Both the position numbers and the translations under genes were made by a program. The notes below the pieces were generated by a model. It saw only the letters and a program-made list of their open reading frames with translations, did not search any database and was not told where the DNA came from. Of a stretch of DNA of 21,950 nt, positions 8,827 to 16,471 are shown piece after piece. Source of the stretch: Actinomycetota bacterium (GTDB lineage: Bacteria > Actinomycetota > CADDZG01 > WHSQ01); assembly GCA_013695055.1 (NCBI GenBank), contig JACDBF010000150.1, positions 1-21,950 on the forward strand, given 5' to 3'. Positions within the stretch are counted from its first letter, which is position 1. Every line of letters begins with the position of its first letter.

Positions 8827-9464
8827 TGGCGACGGCTAAGGTCATTGATGCTGCCGGTAAGCAGACGGGCGATCGGGATCTGCCCGATGAGCTCTTCGGT
8901 GGAGACGTCAACGTCGCCGTCATGCACCAGGTCGTGTCGGCGCAGCTCGCGGCCGCCCGGTCGGGGACCGCGTCCACAAAGACGCGCGCCGAGGTCCGTG
9001 GCGGCGGCAAGAAGCCGTGGCGTCAGAAGGGCACGGGACGCGCTCGCCACGGCTCCATTCGGAGCCCCATCTGGGTTGGCGGCGGCACGGTCTTCGGTCC
9101 AAAACCGCGCGATCACTCCGTGCGGGTGAACAAGAAGATGAAGAAGGCCGCGCTTCGCTCCGCTCTGTCGGACAAAGCCGGCAGCGGGCGTATATGGGTC
9201 CTGGACGGGTTCAACGAGGCTCGGACGAAGGTTGCGGCGTCGTGCCTGCAAGCGGCCGGTATCGAAGGACGGGTCCTCGTTGTGCTCGACCGGACCTCGG
9301 AGTCCGACGAGATCGTGGATCGCGCCTTTCGCAACCTTCGCTCGGCGGCTTTCTCTCTGGCCGGGTCCCTCTCGACCTATGACGTGCTGGTTGCCGATGC
9401 GATCGTCTTCACGCCCGGGGCGCTCGACCGTCGTACGGGGGCTGGAGAGAAGGTGCCCGCGTGA
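8826..9464 (+). CDS. rplD: 50S ribosomal protein L4
   Basis: L4 is an early-assembly protein lining the peptide exit tunnel; in E. coli it also represses the S10 operon. The ATG at 8826 overlaps the rplC stop and gives a 212-residue protein. The frame is open further upstream to 8610, but that part runs inside rplC. The tunnel-loop region is conserved: TKTRAEVRGGGKKPWRQKGT, then GRARHGSIRSPIW and GGGTVFGPKPRDH. The C-terminal domain with KKMKKAALRSALSDK is also present. No S10 leader of the E. coli kind lies upstream of rpsJ, so L4 autoregulation, if any, must act elsewhere. Confidence 0.97.
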   Translation: MATAKVIDAAGKQTGDRDLPDELFGGDVNVAVMHQVVSAQLAAARSGTASTKTRAEVRGGGKKPWRQKGTGRARHGSIRSPIWVGGGTVFGPKPRDHSVRVNKKMKKAALRSALSDKAGSGRIWVLDGFNEARTKVAASCLQAAGIEGRVLVVLDRTSESDEIVDRAFRNLRSAAFSLAGSLSTYDVLVADAIVFTPGALDRRTGAGEKVPA

Positions 9465-9763
9465 GTGGCTCGATCAAGGACCATCCGAGAAGCGTGATCC
9501 TCGCGCCGGTCGTAAGCGAGAAGTCCTATTCCCTCATCGATGGGAATGCGTACACATTTGTGGTCAGTAGGCGCGCCAACAAGACCGAGATCCGGCAGGC
9601 GGTCGAGAGCATTTGGGACGTGAAAGTGATCCGGGTCAACACCCTCAACCGGAAAGGCAAGAACAAGCGCTTCCGATTTACCCAAGGGAAACGGCCCGAT
9701 ACCAAGCGGGCAGTGGTGAAGCTCGCTGAGGGCGACAAAATCGAAATCTTTGAGCAAGGTTAA
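9461..9763 (+). CDS. rplW: 50S ribosomal protein L23
   Basis: L23 sits at the tunnel exit and docks trigger factor and SRP. The 100-residue product has the family core VILAPVVSEKSYSLID, NAYTFVVSRRANKTEIRQAV and VNTLNRKGKNKRFRF. The GTG start overlaps the rplD TGA as GTGA, with GGAGAGAAG upstream inside rplD. The overlap suggests termination-reinitiation coupling. Length and motifs are normal for the family. Confidence 0.96.
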   Translation: MSGSIKDHPRSVILAPVVSEKSYSLIDGNAYTFVVSRRANKTEIRQAVESIWDVKVIRVNTLNRKGKNKRFRFTQGKRPDTKRAVVKLAEGDKIEIFEQG

Positions 9764-9776
9764 AGGGAGCTCACCG

Positions 9777-10607
9777 ATGCCTATTCGCAAAGCCAAGCCG
9801 ACATCTCCGGGACGCCGATTCCAGAGTCATGCCGACTTCGCGGAGATAACGCGCTCCCGACCCGAGAAGGCACTCCTCGAGCCAAACCCTTCGAAGGGTG
9901 GCCGCAACAGCTATGGGCGGATAACAACGCGTCATCAGGGGAGCGGGAACAAGACTCGCTATCGAGTCGTCGACTTTCGGCGCAACAAGGATGGTGTGCC
10001 GGCAAAGGTCGCGCAGGTGGAATACGACCCGAACCGCAATGCGCGTATCGCCCTCTTGGCCTACAAGGACGGCGAGAAGCGTTACATTCTCATGCCGAAC
10101 CGCCTGAAGGTCGGCGACGTCGTTCAATCGGGTCCGGGAGCAGACATCAGGCCCGGTAACGCCCTGCCGCTCCGGAATGTGCCGGTGGGCACGGTGGTGC
10201 ACAACGTCGAGCTAACGCCCGGAGCGGGGGGCAAGATGGCCCGCTCAGCCGGTTCCTCGGTGCAGCTCGTTGCAAAAGAGGGTGCCATGGCGACGCTGCG
10301 ACTGCCGTCCGGCGAGATGCGCATGGTCAGGATGGACTGTCGCGCGACGGTTGGACAGGTAGGCAACGCCGAGGCTGAGCTCATCTCGTTGGGCAAGGCC
10401 GGGCGGGCTCGGTGGAAGGGCACGCGTCCGTCGGTGCGCGGTGTGGTGATGAACCCGGTGGACCACCCCCTCGGCGGTGGCGAAGGCAAGTCTTCGGGGG
10501 GACGCCACCCCGTTAGCCCATGGGGCAAGAAGGAAGGTCGTACTCGGAAGAAGAAGAAGTCGGACGCGCTCATCGTGCGCCGACGGCGCAAGAAGAGGGG
10601 GCGTTAG
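9777..10607 (+). CDS. rplB: 50S ribosomal protein L2
   Basis: L2 is a large primary 23S-binding protein needed for subunit joining and peptidyl transferase activity. The ATG at 9777 gives MPIRKAKPTSPGRR, the family N-terminus, and a standard length of 276 residues; AAGGGAGC lies 6 bases upstream. An in-frame ATG at 9750, inside the end of rplW, would add nine residues not seen in homologues. The C-terminal signature RGVVMNPVDHPLGGGEG is present, with H230 equivalent to the conserved E. coli H229, followed by GRHPVSPWGK and a very basic tail. The stop overlaps the rpsS GTG. Confidence 0.97.
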   Translation: MPIRKAKPTSPGRRFQSHADFAEITRSRPEKALLEPNPSKGGRNSYGRITTRHQGSGNKTRYRVVDFRRNKDGVPAKVAQVEYDPNRNARIALLAYKDGEKRYILMPNRLKVGDVVQSGPGADIRPGNALPLRNVPVGTVVHNVELTPGAGGKMARSAGSSVQLVAKEGAMATLRLPSGEMRMVRMDCRATVGQVGNAEAELISLGKAGRARWKGTRPSVRGVVMNPVDHPLGGGEGKSSGGRHPVSPWGKKEGRTRKKKKSDALIVRRRRKKRGR

Positions 10608-10891
10608 TGCCGCGTAGTCTCAAGAAGGGCCCTTTTGTCGATGACTACCTTCTCGTGAAGGTCGTCGAGATGAACAAGAGGAACGAAAAGCGCGTCATCA
10701 AGACGTGGTCGAGGCGTTCGACCGTCATTCCCGAGATGGTGGGTCATACCATCGCGGTTCACGACGGACGAAAGCACGTACCCGTCTACGTGACCGAGTC
10801 CATGGTCGGCCACAAGCTGGGCGAGTTTGCGCCCACGCGCGCCTTTCGAACCCACGGAGGCTCGGCAGAGCGATCGGCAAGGGTTAGGTAG
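10607..10891 (+). CDS. rpsS: 30S ribosomal protein S19
   Basis: S19 is a head protein that pairs with S13 near the A-site finger. The GTG start at 10607 shares a base with the rplB stop (TAGTG) and gives MPRSLKKGPFVDDYLL, the usual S19 beginning. Conserved blocks are KTWSRRSTVIPEMVGHTIAV, HDGRKHVPVYVTE and GHKLGEFAPTRAFR. It has 94 residues, close to the family norm of about 92-93. A purine-rich GAGGGGG site lies just upstream inside rplB. The stop again overlaps the next start. Confidence 0.96.
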   Translation: MPRSLKKGPFVDDYLLVKVVEMNKRNEKRVIKTWSRRSTVIPEMVGHTIAVHDGRKHVPVYVTESMVGHKLGEFAPTRAFRTHGGSAERSARVR

Positions 10892-11265
10892 TGGCGAGAC
10901 GAATAGCTAAAGACGCGCAGGAGGCGATAGCCACGGCGAAGTTCATTCGTGTTTCGCCGAACAAGGCCAGACAGGTGACGAACCTGATCAGAGGGCGCCA
11001 TGTGGATGACGCGCGCCGGGTGCTGCGCTTCAGTGAACGCGCTGCCGCGAGGCCTCTTGCGAAGGTGCTCGAATCCGCCATCGCGAACGCGGAGCACAAT
11101 CGGGAGCTCCCGGGGGACGAGCTCGTCGTCGTCCGCACCTGGGTCGACGAGGGTCCTACGCTCCGACGTTTTCGCCCGCGTGCAATGGGCAGAGCGACGA
11201 GGATTCGCAAGCGCACGTGTCATATCTCGGTAGTCGTCGGCCGCCTAGCGTCTGAAGGGAGCTAG
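10891..11265 (+). CDS. rplV: 50S ribosomal protein L22
   Basis: L22 helps form the peptide exit tunnel; its beta-hairpin faces the macrolide region. The 124-residue product begins at a GTG that overlaps the rpsS TAG. Family blocks are ATAKFIRVSPNKARQVTNLI, RPLAKVLESAIANAEHN and, in the hairpin, RRFRPRAMGRATRIRKRTCH followed by ISVVVG. No strong ribosome site is visible for the GTG, so coupling to rpsS is likely. Confidence 0.96.
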   Translation: MARRIAKDAQEAIATAKFIRVSPNKARQVTNLIRGRHVDDARRVLRFSERAAARPLAKVLESAIANAEHNRELPGDELVVVRTWVDEGPTLRRFRPRAMGRATRIRKRTCHISVVVGRLASEGS

Positions 11266-11269
11266 CGGA

Positions 11270-12154
11270 ATGGGCCAGAAGGTTCAGCCTTACGGATTCC
11301 GACTCGGCATTTACACCGATTGGAAGTCGCGCTGGTACACCGAGAAGGAGTACCGCGAGTATCTGGTGGCCGATCTGAGGATTCGTGAGTATCTCCTCGG
11401 CGAGTTGCCACACGCTGGAATCAGTCGCATCGAAATCGAAAGGATGCGCGAGCGCGTGCTTATTTACACGCACACCGCGCGTCCGGGCATCGTGATCGGC
11501 CGGCGAGGCGCCGAAGTCGAGCGTTTACGCACCCGTCTCGAGAAGATGGAACAGGGGATCTACGGCAAGCCGATAGACGTTCGTTTGAACATCATCGAGG
11601 TCAAGCAGCCAGAGCTCGACGCGCAGCTCATTGCTCAAGGCGTGGCCGAGCAGCTCGCCAGCAGGGTGTCGTTTCGCCGGGCGATGAAAAAGGCCGTCGG
11701 AACCACGATGCGTCATGGCGCCAAGGGAGTGCGGGTGCAGTGCTCCGGACGCTTGGGCGGCACCGAGATGAGCCGGTCCGAGTGGTACATCGACGGGCAG
11801 ATGCCGTTGCACACCTTGCGGGCCGACATCGATTATGGCTTCAACGAAGCCAAGACGACCTTTGGTCGCATCGGGGTGAAGGTGTGGATCTACAAGGGGC
11901 CCTTCCAGGACATTTATGCGTCGGCGCGTGACACTGCCCGCCTGCGCCGGGAAGCGGCGCTTGCCGCAGGAGAGACCGTAGGGCGAGGAGCCGAGGAACG
12001 GGCCCGCCGGGCGCGCGAGAACGCGGCCGCTTCGGCTCCGGCTCCCGCTGATCCGGAGGCTCCCGCGGAGGAGACGGCTGCCGTCACACCGGCGACGAGC
12101 GTCTCCACCGAGGCCGGCGCGGACGCACCCGCACCGACCGGGGCGAAGGAGTAG
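11270..12154 (+). CDS. rpsC: 30S ribosomal protein S3 with a long acidic Ala/Pro tail
   Basis: S3 lines the mRNA entry channel and contributes to ribosomal helicase activity. The conserved part (about 1-212) begins MGQKVQPYGFRLGI and contains a type II KH domain with the G-x-x-G loop GRRG at 77-80, then SGRLGGTEMSRSEWY and DIDYGFNEAKTTFGRIGVKVW. AAGGGAGC precedes the ATG. At 294 residues it is clearly longer than E. coli S3 (233). The extra 80 or so residues first carry charged Arg/Glu/Ala stretches (about 218-250), then low-complexity Ala, Pro, Glu and Thr. Such tails occur in other actinobacterial S3 proteins; the function is unknown and the tail is probably disordered. Confidence 0.97.
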   Translation: MGQKVQPYGFRLGIYTDWKSRWYTEKEYREYLVADLRIREYLLGELPHAGISRIEIERMRERVLIYTHTARPGIVIGRRGAEVERLRTRLEKMEQGIYGKPIDVRLNIIEVKQPELDAQLIAQGVAEQLASRVSFRRAMKKAVGTTMRHGAKGVRVQCSGRLGGTEMSRSEWYIDGQMPLHTLRADIDYGFNEAKTTFGRIGVKVWIYKGPFQDIYASARDTARLRREAALAAGETVGRGAEERARRARENAAASAPAPADPEAPAEETAAVTPATSVSTEAGADAPAPTGAKE

Positions 12155-12156
12155 CC

Positions 12157-12582
12157 GTGCTACAGCCACGTAAGACCAAACATCGCAAGGTGCAGCGAGG
12201 ACGAATGCGCGGCCGGGCCAAGGGCGGCTCGACGGTTAACTTCGGAGACTACGGGCTCATGGCGATGGAGCCCGGATGGATATCCAACCGGCAGATCGAG
12301 GCTGCTCGTATAGCCATGACCCGTCACATCAGGCGCGGCGGAAAAGTGTGGATCAACATCTTCCCCGATAAGCCCGTTACCAAGAAGGCAGCCGAGACCC
12401 GCATGGGGTCGGGTAAGGGAAACCCCGAGGGCTGGGTGGCCGTCATCAAGCCGGGCCGGGTCATGTTCGAGCTGGCCGGAGTTCCCGAACCACTCGCCAA
12501 GGAAGCTATCCGCCTTGCTGCGCACAAGCTGCCCTTGAAGTGCAAGTTCGTGACGCGCGAGCAGACCCTGGAGGTGCAGTAA
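12157..12582 (+). CDS. rplP: 50S ribosomal protein L16
   Basis: L16 organises the A-site side of the 50S near the central protuberance. The GTG at 12157, two bases after the rpsC stop, gives MLQPRKTKHRKVQRGRMRGR, the standard L16 start, and 141 residues. Conserved blocks are GDYGLMAMEPGWISNRQIEA, RGGKVWINIFPDKPVTKK and TRMGSGKGNPEGWVAVIKPG; the arginine in TRMG corresponds to the one hydroxylated in E. coli. No clear ribosome site precedes the GTG, which suggests dependence on rpsC translation. Confidence 0.96.
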   Translation: MLQPRKTKHRKVQRGRMRGRAKGGSTVNFGDYGLMAMEPGWISNRQIEAARIAMTRHIRRGGKVWINIFPDKPVTKKAAETRMGSGKGNPEGWVAVIKPGRVMFELAGVPEPLAKEAIRLAAHKLPLKCKFVTREQTLEVQ

Positions 12583-12797
12583 TGGCGCTCAAGCCTTCGG
12601 ACATCAGGGAGCTGGGGGTCGAAGAGATTGAACAGAGACTGGCGGAGTCGCGTGAAGAGCTGTTCAACCTGCGCTTTCAGAACGCGACCGGGCAACTGGA
12701 CAACTTCCGCCGCATCAGAGAGCTTCGCAGGGACATCGCCCGCATCAAGACGGTGCTGCGCGAGAACGAATTGAGCGACACCGAGTCGCGGGTCTAG
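12582..12797 (+). CDS. rpmC: 50S ribosomal protein L29
   Basis: L29 is a small helical protein next to L23 at the tunnel exit. The ATG at 12582 overlaps the rplP TAA and gives 71 residues starting MALKPSDIRELG, with the family pattern of two long helices: ESREELFNLRFQNATGQLDN, then IRELRRDIARIKTVLRE. GGAGGTG inside the end of rplP is a strong ribosome site, about 6 bases before the ATG. An upstream in-frame ATG at 12540 is rejected because it lies inside rplP and adds unrelated residues. Confidence 0.95.
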   Translation: MALKPSDIRELGVEEIEQRLAESREELFNLRFQNATGQLDNFRRIRELRRDIARIKTVLRENELSDTESRV

Positions 12798-12810
12798 GAA
12801 AGAGCGAATC

Positions 12811-13092
12811 ATGAGTCAGATCGAAGAGGACACCGAGGAGACTAGAGGCCAGCGCAAGATCCGGACGGGCAGAGTCGTGTCCGACGCCATGGACAAGTCC
12901 GTGATCGTTGAGATTAGAGACGCGGCCCAGCACCGCACGTACGGCAAGATCGTGCGCCGCAACGTGCGCTTCAACGCGCACGATGAGGACAACGAGGCAG
13001 GGGTGGGCGACACCGTCCGCATCACCGAGACCCGTCCCTTGAGCAAGACCAAGAGATGGCGTGTCGTAGACATTCTGGAAAAGGCGAAGTGA
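12811..13092 (+). CDS. rpsQ: 30S ribosomal protein S17
   Basis: S17 is an OB-fold primary binder of the 16S 5' domain. The 93-residue product carries KIRTGRVVSDAMDKSVIVEI, RTYGKIVRRNVRFNAHDEDN and GDTVRITETRPLSKTKRW, all diagnostic. An acidic leader of about 13 residues (MSQIEEDTEETRG) precedes the conserved core, as in other actinobacterial S17s. AGGAAAGAG precedes the ATG. The last codons overlap the rplN start by four bases. Confidence 0.96.
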   Translation: MSQIEEDTEETRGQRKIRTGRVVSDAMDKSVIVEIRDAAQHRTYGKIVRRNVRFNAHDEDNEAGVGDTVRITETRPLSKTKRWRVVDILEKAK

Positions 13093-13457
13093 TACAGCAA
13101 GAGACAAGGTGCCGCGTAGCCGACAACAGCGGGGCGCGCGAGGTGCTCGTGATCAAGGTGCTCGGGGGTTCCAAGCGCCGTTATGCGGGGATTGGGGACA
13201 TCGTGGTCTGCACGGTGAAGGACGCCATCCCTGGAGGTACGGTCAAGAAGTCGGAGGTCGTGAAGGCCGTCGTCGTCCGCACCGCCAAGGAGCGCCGGCG
13301 AGTCGACGGCTCGTACATCAAGTTCGATGACAACGCAGTGGTGATTGTCGACGGCCAGATGCAGCCTCGCGGCACGCGCATCTTTGGGCCCGTCGCCAGA
13401 GAGTTGAGGGATAGACGCTTCATGAGAATCGTTTCGTTAGCTCCGGAGGTGATCTGA
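13089..13457 (+). CDS. rplN: 50S ribosomal protein L14
   Basis: L14 binds 23S rRNA at the subunit interface, next to L19 and the binding site of the silencing factor RsfS. The GTG at 13089 overlaps the rpsQ TGA as GTGA and gives MIQQETRCRVADNSGAREV, the family start, and exactly 122 residues. IKVLGGSKRRYAGIGDIVV, AIPGGTVKKSEVVKAVVVRT and RGTRIFGPVARELRDRRFM are conserved. A longer in-frame version from 13056 overlaps rpsQ heavily and has no family support. No promoter is seen before it, so the spc genes appear to continue from the S10 genes. Confidence 0.97.
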   Translation: MIQQETRCRVADNSGAREVLVIKVLGGSKRRYAGIGDIVVCTVKDAIPGGTVKKSEVVKAVVVRTAKERRRVDGSYIKFDDNAVVIVDGQMQPRGTRIFGPVARELRDRRFMRIVSLAPEVI

Positions 13458-13777
13458 TGCCGGGACTTGCCATAAGAAAAGGCGACCGTGTGGCAATGAT
13501 CGCCGGCAAGGACAGAGGGGCCGAGGGTCGCGTGCTCGCAGTTCTGCCCAAGAAGAGAAAAGTAATAGTCGAGGGCGTCAACCGCGTCACTCGACACGAG
13601 AAGGTGCGCCCTAATCGTCGCGGAGGCCAGGAAGGCGGCATCCAGCACAAAGAGGCCGCAATCGATGTCTCTAACGTCGCCTTGGTGTGTCCCACCGACG
13701 GTCCGACCCGTGTGGGCCATCGCGTCGAAGACGGCGCCAGCGTCCGAGTATGCCGAAAGTGCGGGACGGAGCTCTAG
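13457..13777 (+). CDS. rplX: 50S ribosomal protein L24 with a partly degenerate zinc ribbon
   Basis: L24 is a KOW-domain assembly-initiator protein. The 106-residue product has IRKGDRVAMIAGKDRGAEGR (KOW motif, about 6-26), VIVEGVNRVTRHEK and IDVSNVALVCP. The C-terminal part resembles the zinc-ribbon form, but the first knuckle reads CPTD instead of CPxC, while CRKC is complete. Cysteines are at 78, 99 and 102, and D81 or H88 might supply a fourth ligand. GGAGGTGATC (13445-13454) is an unusually complete anti-Shine-Dalgarno match, placed in the final codons of rplN. The ATG overlaps the rplN stop. Confidence 0.96.
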   Translation: MPGLAIRKGDRVAMIAGKDRGAEGRVLAVLPKKRKVIVEGVNRVTRHEKVRPNRRGGQEGGIQHKEAAIDVSNVALVCPTDGPTRVGHRVEDGASVRVCRKCGTEL

Positions 13778-14349
13778 TGGCCGATACGAAGTACGAGCCG
13801 AGGTTGAAGGTGCGCTACAGAGACGAGCTCAGGCCCGAGTTGAAGGAATCGCTGGGCCTGAGCAACATCATGCAGGTGCCCAGGCCCTCCAAGGTAGTGG
13901 TCAACATGGGGGTCGGGGACGCCTCGCGAGATGCCAAGCTGCTCGACGGTGCAGTCAAAGATCTGACCGTGATCAGCGGGCAAAAGCCGTCCATGAAGAA
14001 GGCTCGCAAGTCACTCGCAACCTTCAAGATCCGGCAGGGCATGCCGATTGGCGCCGCCGTCACGATTCGCGGAGACCGTATGTGGGACTTTCTCGACCGG
14101 CTTCTGGCCGTGGTGCTTCCCCGGATCCGCGACTTCAGGGGACTCAGCCCCCGTTCGTTCGATGGCCGTGGCAACTATAGCCTTGGCCTTACGGAGCAGC
14201 TCGTCTTCCCGGAGATCGACTACGACCAGATCGACGCCACCCGCGGCATGGACATCTCGATCGTAACGACGGCCGGTGACGACGACCAGGGACGCGCGTT
14301 GCTCACGGCGCTCGGCTTTCCGTTCAGACAGCAGAGGGTGGAGGCGTAA
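13777..14349 (+). CDS. rplE: 50S ribosomal protein L5
   Basis: L5 binds 5S rRNA and contacts P-site tRNA in the central protuberance. The GTG at 13777 shares a base with the rplX TAG and gives MADTKYEPRLKVRYRDELRP, 190 residues. The frame is open upstream to 13687, but that part lies inside rplX. Conserved blocks are LSNIMQVPRPSKVVVNMGVG, SGQKPSMKKARKSLATFKIR, GMPIGAAVTIRGDRMWDFLD and RDFRGLSPRSFDGRGNYSLG. In E. coli the S8 repressor site lies near the L5 start; the overlap here leaves little non-coding room for one. Confidence 0.97.
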   Translation: MADTKYEPRLKVRYRDELRPELKESLGLSNIMQVPRPSKVVVNMGVGDASRDAKLLDGAVKDLTVISGQKPSMKKARKSLATFKIRQGMPIGAAVTIRGDRMWDFLDRLLAVVLPRIRDFRGLSPRSFDGRGNYSLGLTEQLVFPEIDYDQIDATRGMDISIVTTAGDDDQGRALLTALGFPFRQQRVEA

Positions 14350-14535
14350 ATGGCGAAGAAGTCCTTAGAGGTCAAGGCTCGGCGGAAGCCCAAGTACAAG
14401 GTGCGCTCGTACTCGCGATGCGCTCGGTGCGGCCGCCCTCGAGCGGTCTATCGCCGCTTCGGTCTCTGCAGGCTTTGCTTCCGTCACATGGCCCACAACG
14501 GCGAGATTCCCGGCATCACCAAGGCCAGCTGGTGA
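14350..14535 (+). CDS. rpsZ: 30S ribosomal protein S14, zinc-binding type Z
   Basis: S14 is a head protein completing the 3' domain. This is the short, zinc-binding form with 61 residues and two CxxC pairs (C24/C27 and C40/C43) in SRCARCGRPRAVYRRFGLCR. It ends GEIPGITKASW, typical for the family. The ATG directly abuts the rplE TAA, with GGAGG a few bases upstream inside rplE. Many Actinobacteria keep a second, zinc-free S14 elsewhere for zinc shortage; none is in this window. Confidence 0.97.
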   Translation: MAKKSLEVKARRKPKYKVRSYSRCARCGRPRAVYRRFGLCRLCFRHMAHNGEIPGITKASW

Positions 14536-14551
14536 GAGGAGGACGTAGACG

Positions 14552-14950
14552 ATGTCGATGACCGATCCCATCGCGGACATGCTGTCTCGCATACGAAACG
14601 CTGCCTCGGCGGCCCACGATGACGTCGTCATCCCGGCCTCGAGGATCAAGGAGAACATCGCTAAGATCCTCGCCGACGAAGGCTTCGTCAATCATTACGA
14701 GTTGGTTTCCGATCAGGTGCACTCGCAAATCAAGATCGAGCTTCGTTACTCGGAGGAGCGCGAGCCGGCGATCGCGGGGATCCAGCGCATTTCCAAACCG
14801 GGTCGGCGCGTATACAGAGGAGCGACCGACCTGCCGCGCGTCCTGGGGGGACTGGGAGTTGCCATTATCTCTACGTCCCAGGGACTCATGACCGATAAGC
14901 AGGCGCGCCGGGCAAGAGTCGGCGGGGAAGTGCTCGCCTATGTCTGGTAA
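14552..14950 (+). CDS. rpsH: 30S ribosomal protein S8
   Basis: S8 is a primary binder of the central domain of 16S rRNA and, in E. coli, the repressor of the spc operon. The 132-residue product starts MSMTDPIADMLSRIRNA and keeps VVIPASRIKENIAKILADEG, RISKPGRRVYRG and the C-terminal GVAIISTSQGLMTDKQAR signature. AGAGGAGGACG upstream is a strong ribosome site, and the 16-base gap after rpsZ is one of the wider ones in the cluster, so translation may initiate independently here. Confidence 0.97.
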   Translation: MSMTDPIADMLSRIRNAASAAHDDVVIPASRIKENIAKILADEGFVNHYELVSDQVHSQIKIELRYSEEREPAIAGIQRISKPGRRVYRGATDLPRVLGGLGVAIISTSQGLMTDKQARRARVGGEVLAYVW

Positions 14951-14976
14951 CCAAGCGAAGGCGAGGAGTTAGAGAG

Positions 14977-15522
14977 ATGTCTCGAATAGGACAAGCGCCC
15001 ATACCGCTCCCTTCGGGGGTCGAGTTCAGCGCGTCCGATCGCAGCGTGCGGATCAAAGGCGCGCGCGGCGAGTTGCGCCGGGTCCTCCCCGACGGCATCG
15101 ACATCGAACAGGTCGACGGCGAGATCGTCGTGCGGCGTTCTAACGATGAGCACAAGGTCAAGGCCCTGCACGGACTGGTCAGGAGCCTGGTTGCCAACAT
15201 GGTCCAGGGCGTCAGCCAGGGTTACGAGAAGAGGTTGGAGATTCACGGCGTGGGCTATCGGGCCAGCAAGAAAGGCGAGGGGCTCGAGATCCTCGTCGGC
15301 TACTCCCACCCCGTCAACAAGGAGGCTCCCGGCGGCATCGAGTACGAGGTTCCAACTCCTACTCGGATCGTCGTTCGAGGTATCGATAAGGAGCTGGTGG
15401 GCCAGACCGCAGCGGAGATTCGCTCCATCAGGAAACCCGAGCCCTACAAGGCCAAGGGCATCCGCTACGAAGGCGAGCACATCCGACGCAAAGCGGGCAA
15501 GGCCGCAAAGGCGGGGGGTTAG
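14977..15522 (+). CDS. rplF: 50S ribosomal protein L6
   Basis: L6 lies near the sarcin-ricin loop and factor-binding site. The 181-residue product shows the two L6 repeats: SRIGQAPIPLPSGVEF and VRIKGARGELRRVLPDGI at the front, then GVGYRASKKGEGLEILVGYS, HPVNKEAPGGIEYEVPTPTR, and the C-terminal signature RKPEPYKAKGIRYEGEHIRR. GAGGAG lies upstream of the ATG, in a 26-base gap after rpsH with no terminator. Confidence 0.97.
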   Translation: MSRIGQAPIPLPSGVEFSASDRSVRIKGARGELRRVLPDGIDIEQVDGEIVVRRSNDEHKVKALHGLVRSLVANMVQGVSQGYEKRLEIHGVGYRASKKGEGLEILVGYSHPVNKEAPGGIEYEVPTPTRIVVRGIDKELVGQTAAEIRSIRKPEPYKAKGIRYEGEHIRRKAGKAAKAGG

Positions 15523-15527
15523 AGGCC

Positions 15528-15875
15528 ATGAGCAGTCGACAAGGATCCGCTCGCGCACGCCGTCATTTGAGGGTGCGGAAGCGGTCGGTCGGTACGACCG
15601 GGCGGCCCCGTTTGGCCGTCTACCGGTCGAACCGGCAGATCTATGCGCAGATCATCGACGACTCTGCGGGAAGAACGCTGGCGGCAGCCTCGTCATTGTC
15701 TGGGGCCGAGGGGCCCGATCCGAAGGCCAGAGCCAAATCGGTCGGTTTGCGGCTTGCTGCGCAAGCAAAAGAGGCCGGAGTGGAGCGAGTGACCTTCGAT
15801 CGCGGCGGATTCCAGTATCACGGTCGAGTTCAGGCGGTCGCCGAAGGCGCCCGCGAGGGAGGTCTCGAATTTTGA
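15528..15875 (+). CDS. rplR: 50S ribosomal protein L18
   Basis: L18 binds 5S rRNA together with L5. The 115-residue product has ARARRHLRVRKRSVGTTGRP, RLAVYRSNRQIYAQIIDD, a variable middle, and the conserved end VTFDRGGFQYHGRVQAVAEG ahead of ALREGGLEF-like AREGGLEF. GGGGGGTTAGAGG precedes the ATG, and only five bases separate it from the rplF stop. Confidence 0.96.
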   Translation: MSSRQGSARARRHLRVRKRSVGTTGRPRLAVYRSNRQIYAQIIDDSAGRTLAAASSLSGAEGPDPKARAKSVGLRLAAQAKEAGVERVTFDRGGFQYHGRVQAVAEGAREGGLEF

Positions 15876-15894
15876 TTCACAGAGGGAGCAGCTG

Positions 15895-16461
15895 ATGGCG
15901 CGCGGATCAGGAGGGCGCGGCGGCCGCGACGACGATCGCAGCCAGTACGAGGAGCGAGTCGTGTCGATCAATCGCGTCTCCAAGGTCGTCAAGGGTGGGC
16001 GCAGGTTCTCTTTCACGGCCCTTGTGGTCGTGGGGGATGGCGCGGGCCAGGTTGGCGTCGGCTACGGAAAAGCCCGGGAGGTGCCGGCTGCCATCCAGAA
16101 GGGGATAGAAGAAGCAAAGGCCAACTTCTTCCGCGTTCCGATGGTGGGGCAGACGATCATTCACCAGATCAAGGCGGAGGATTCGGCTGCCGTGGTGCTC
16201 TTGAAGCCTGCATCGCCCGGAACCGGCGTCATCGCGGGGGGCCCGGTGCGTGCGGTGGTCGAGTGCGCGGGCATTCGCGACATCTTGTCCAAGTCGCTCG
16301 GCTCGAGCAATGCCATCAACATCGTGCACGCCACCGTCAAGGGTCTGAAAGGGCAGACGACGGCTGAAGCGGTAGCGCGCAAACGGGGCAAGACGCCCGC
16401 GGAGGTTGCGCCGGCCTACCTGCTCAAGGACGCGGCGCCCGCCGTGGCCGGACCTCGATGA
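15895..16461 (+). CDS. rpsE: 30S ribosomal protein S5
   Basis: S5 acts with S4 and S12 in decoding fidelity and lies at the mRNA entry. The 188-residue product has a Gly/Arg/Asp-rich N-terminus, then the double-stranded RNA-binding-like S5 domain: EERVVSINRVSKVVKGGRRF, VVVGDGAGQVGVGYGKAREV and PAAIQKGIEEAKANF. The C-terminal domain carries GTGVIAGGPVRAVVECAGIR and SNAINIVHATVKGL. GAGGGAGCAG precedes the ATG in a 19-base gap. The Ala/Pro-rich C-terminal end is variable in the family. Confidence 0.97.
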   Translation: MARGSGGRGGRDDDRSQYEERVVSINRVSKVVKGGRRFSFTALVVVGDGAGQVGVGYGKAREVPAAIQKGIEEAKANFFRVPMVGQTIIHQIKAEDSAAVVLLKPASPGTGVIAGGPVRAVVECAGIRDILSKSLGSSNAINIVHATVKGLKGQTTAEAVARKRGKTPAEVAPAYLLKDAAPAVAGPR

Positions 16462-16471
16462 GGATGGTTCC

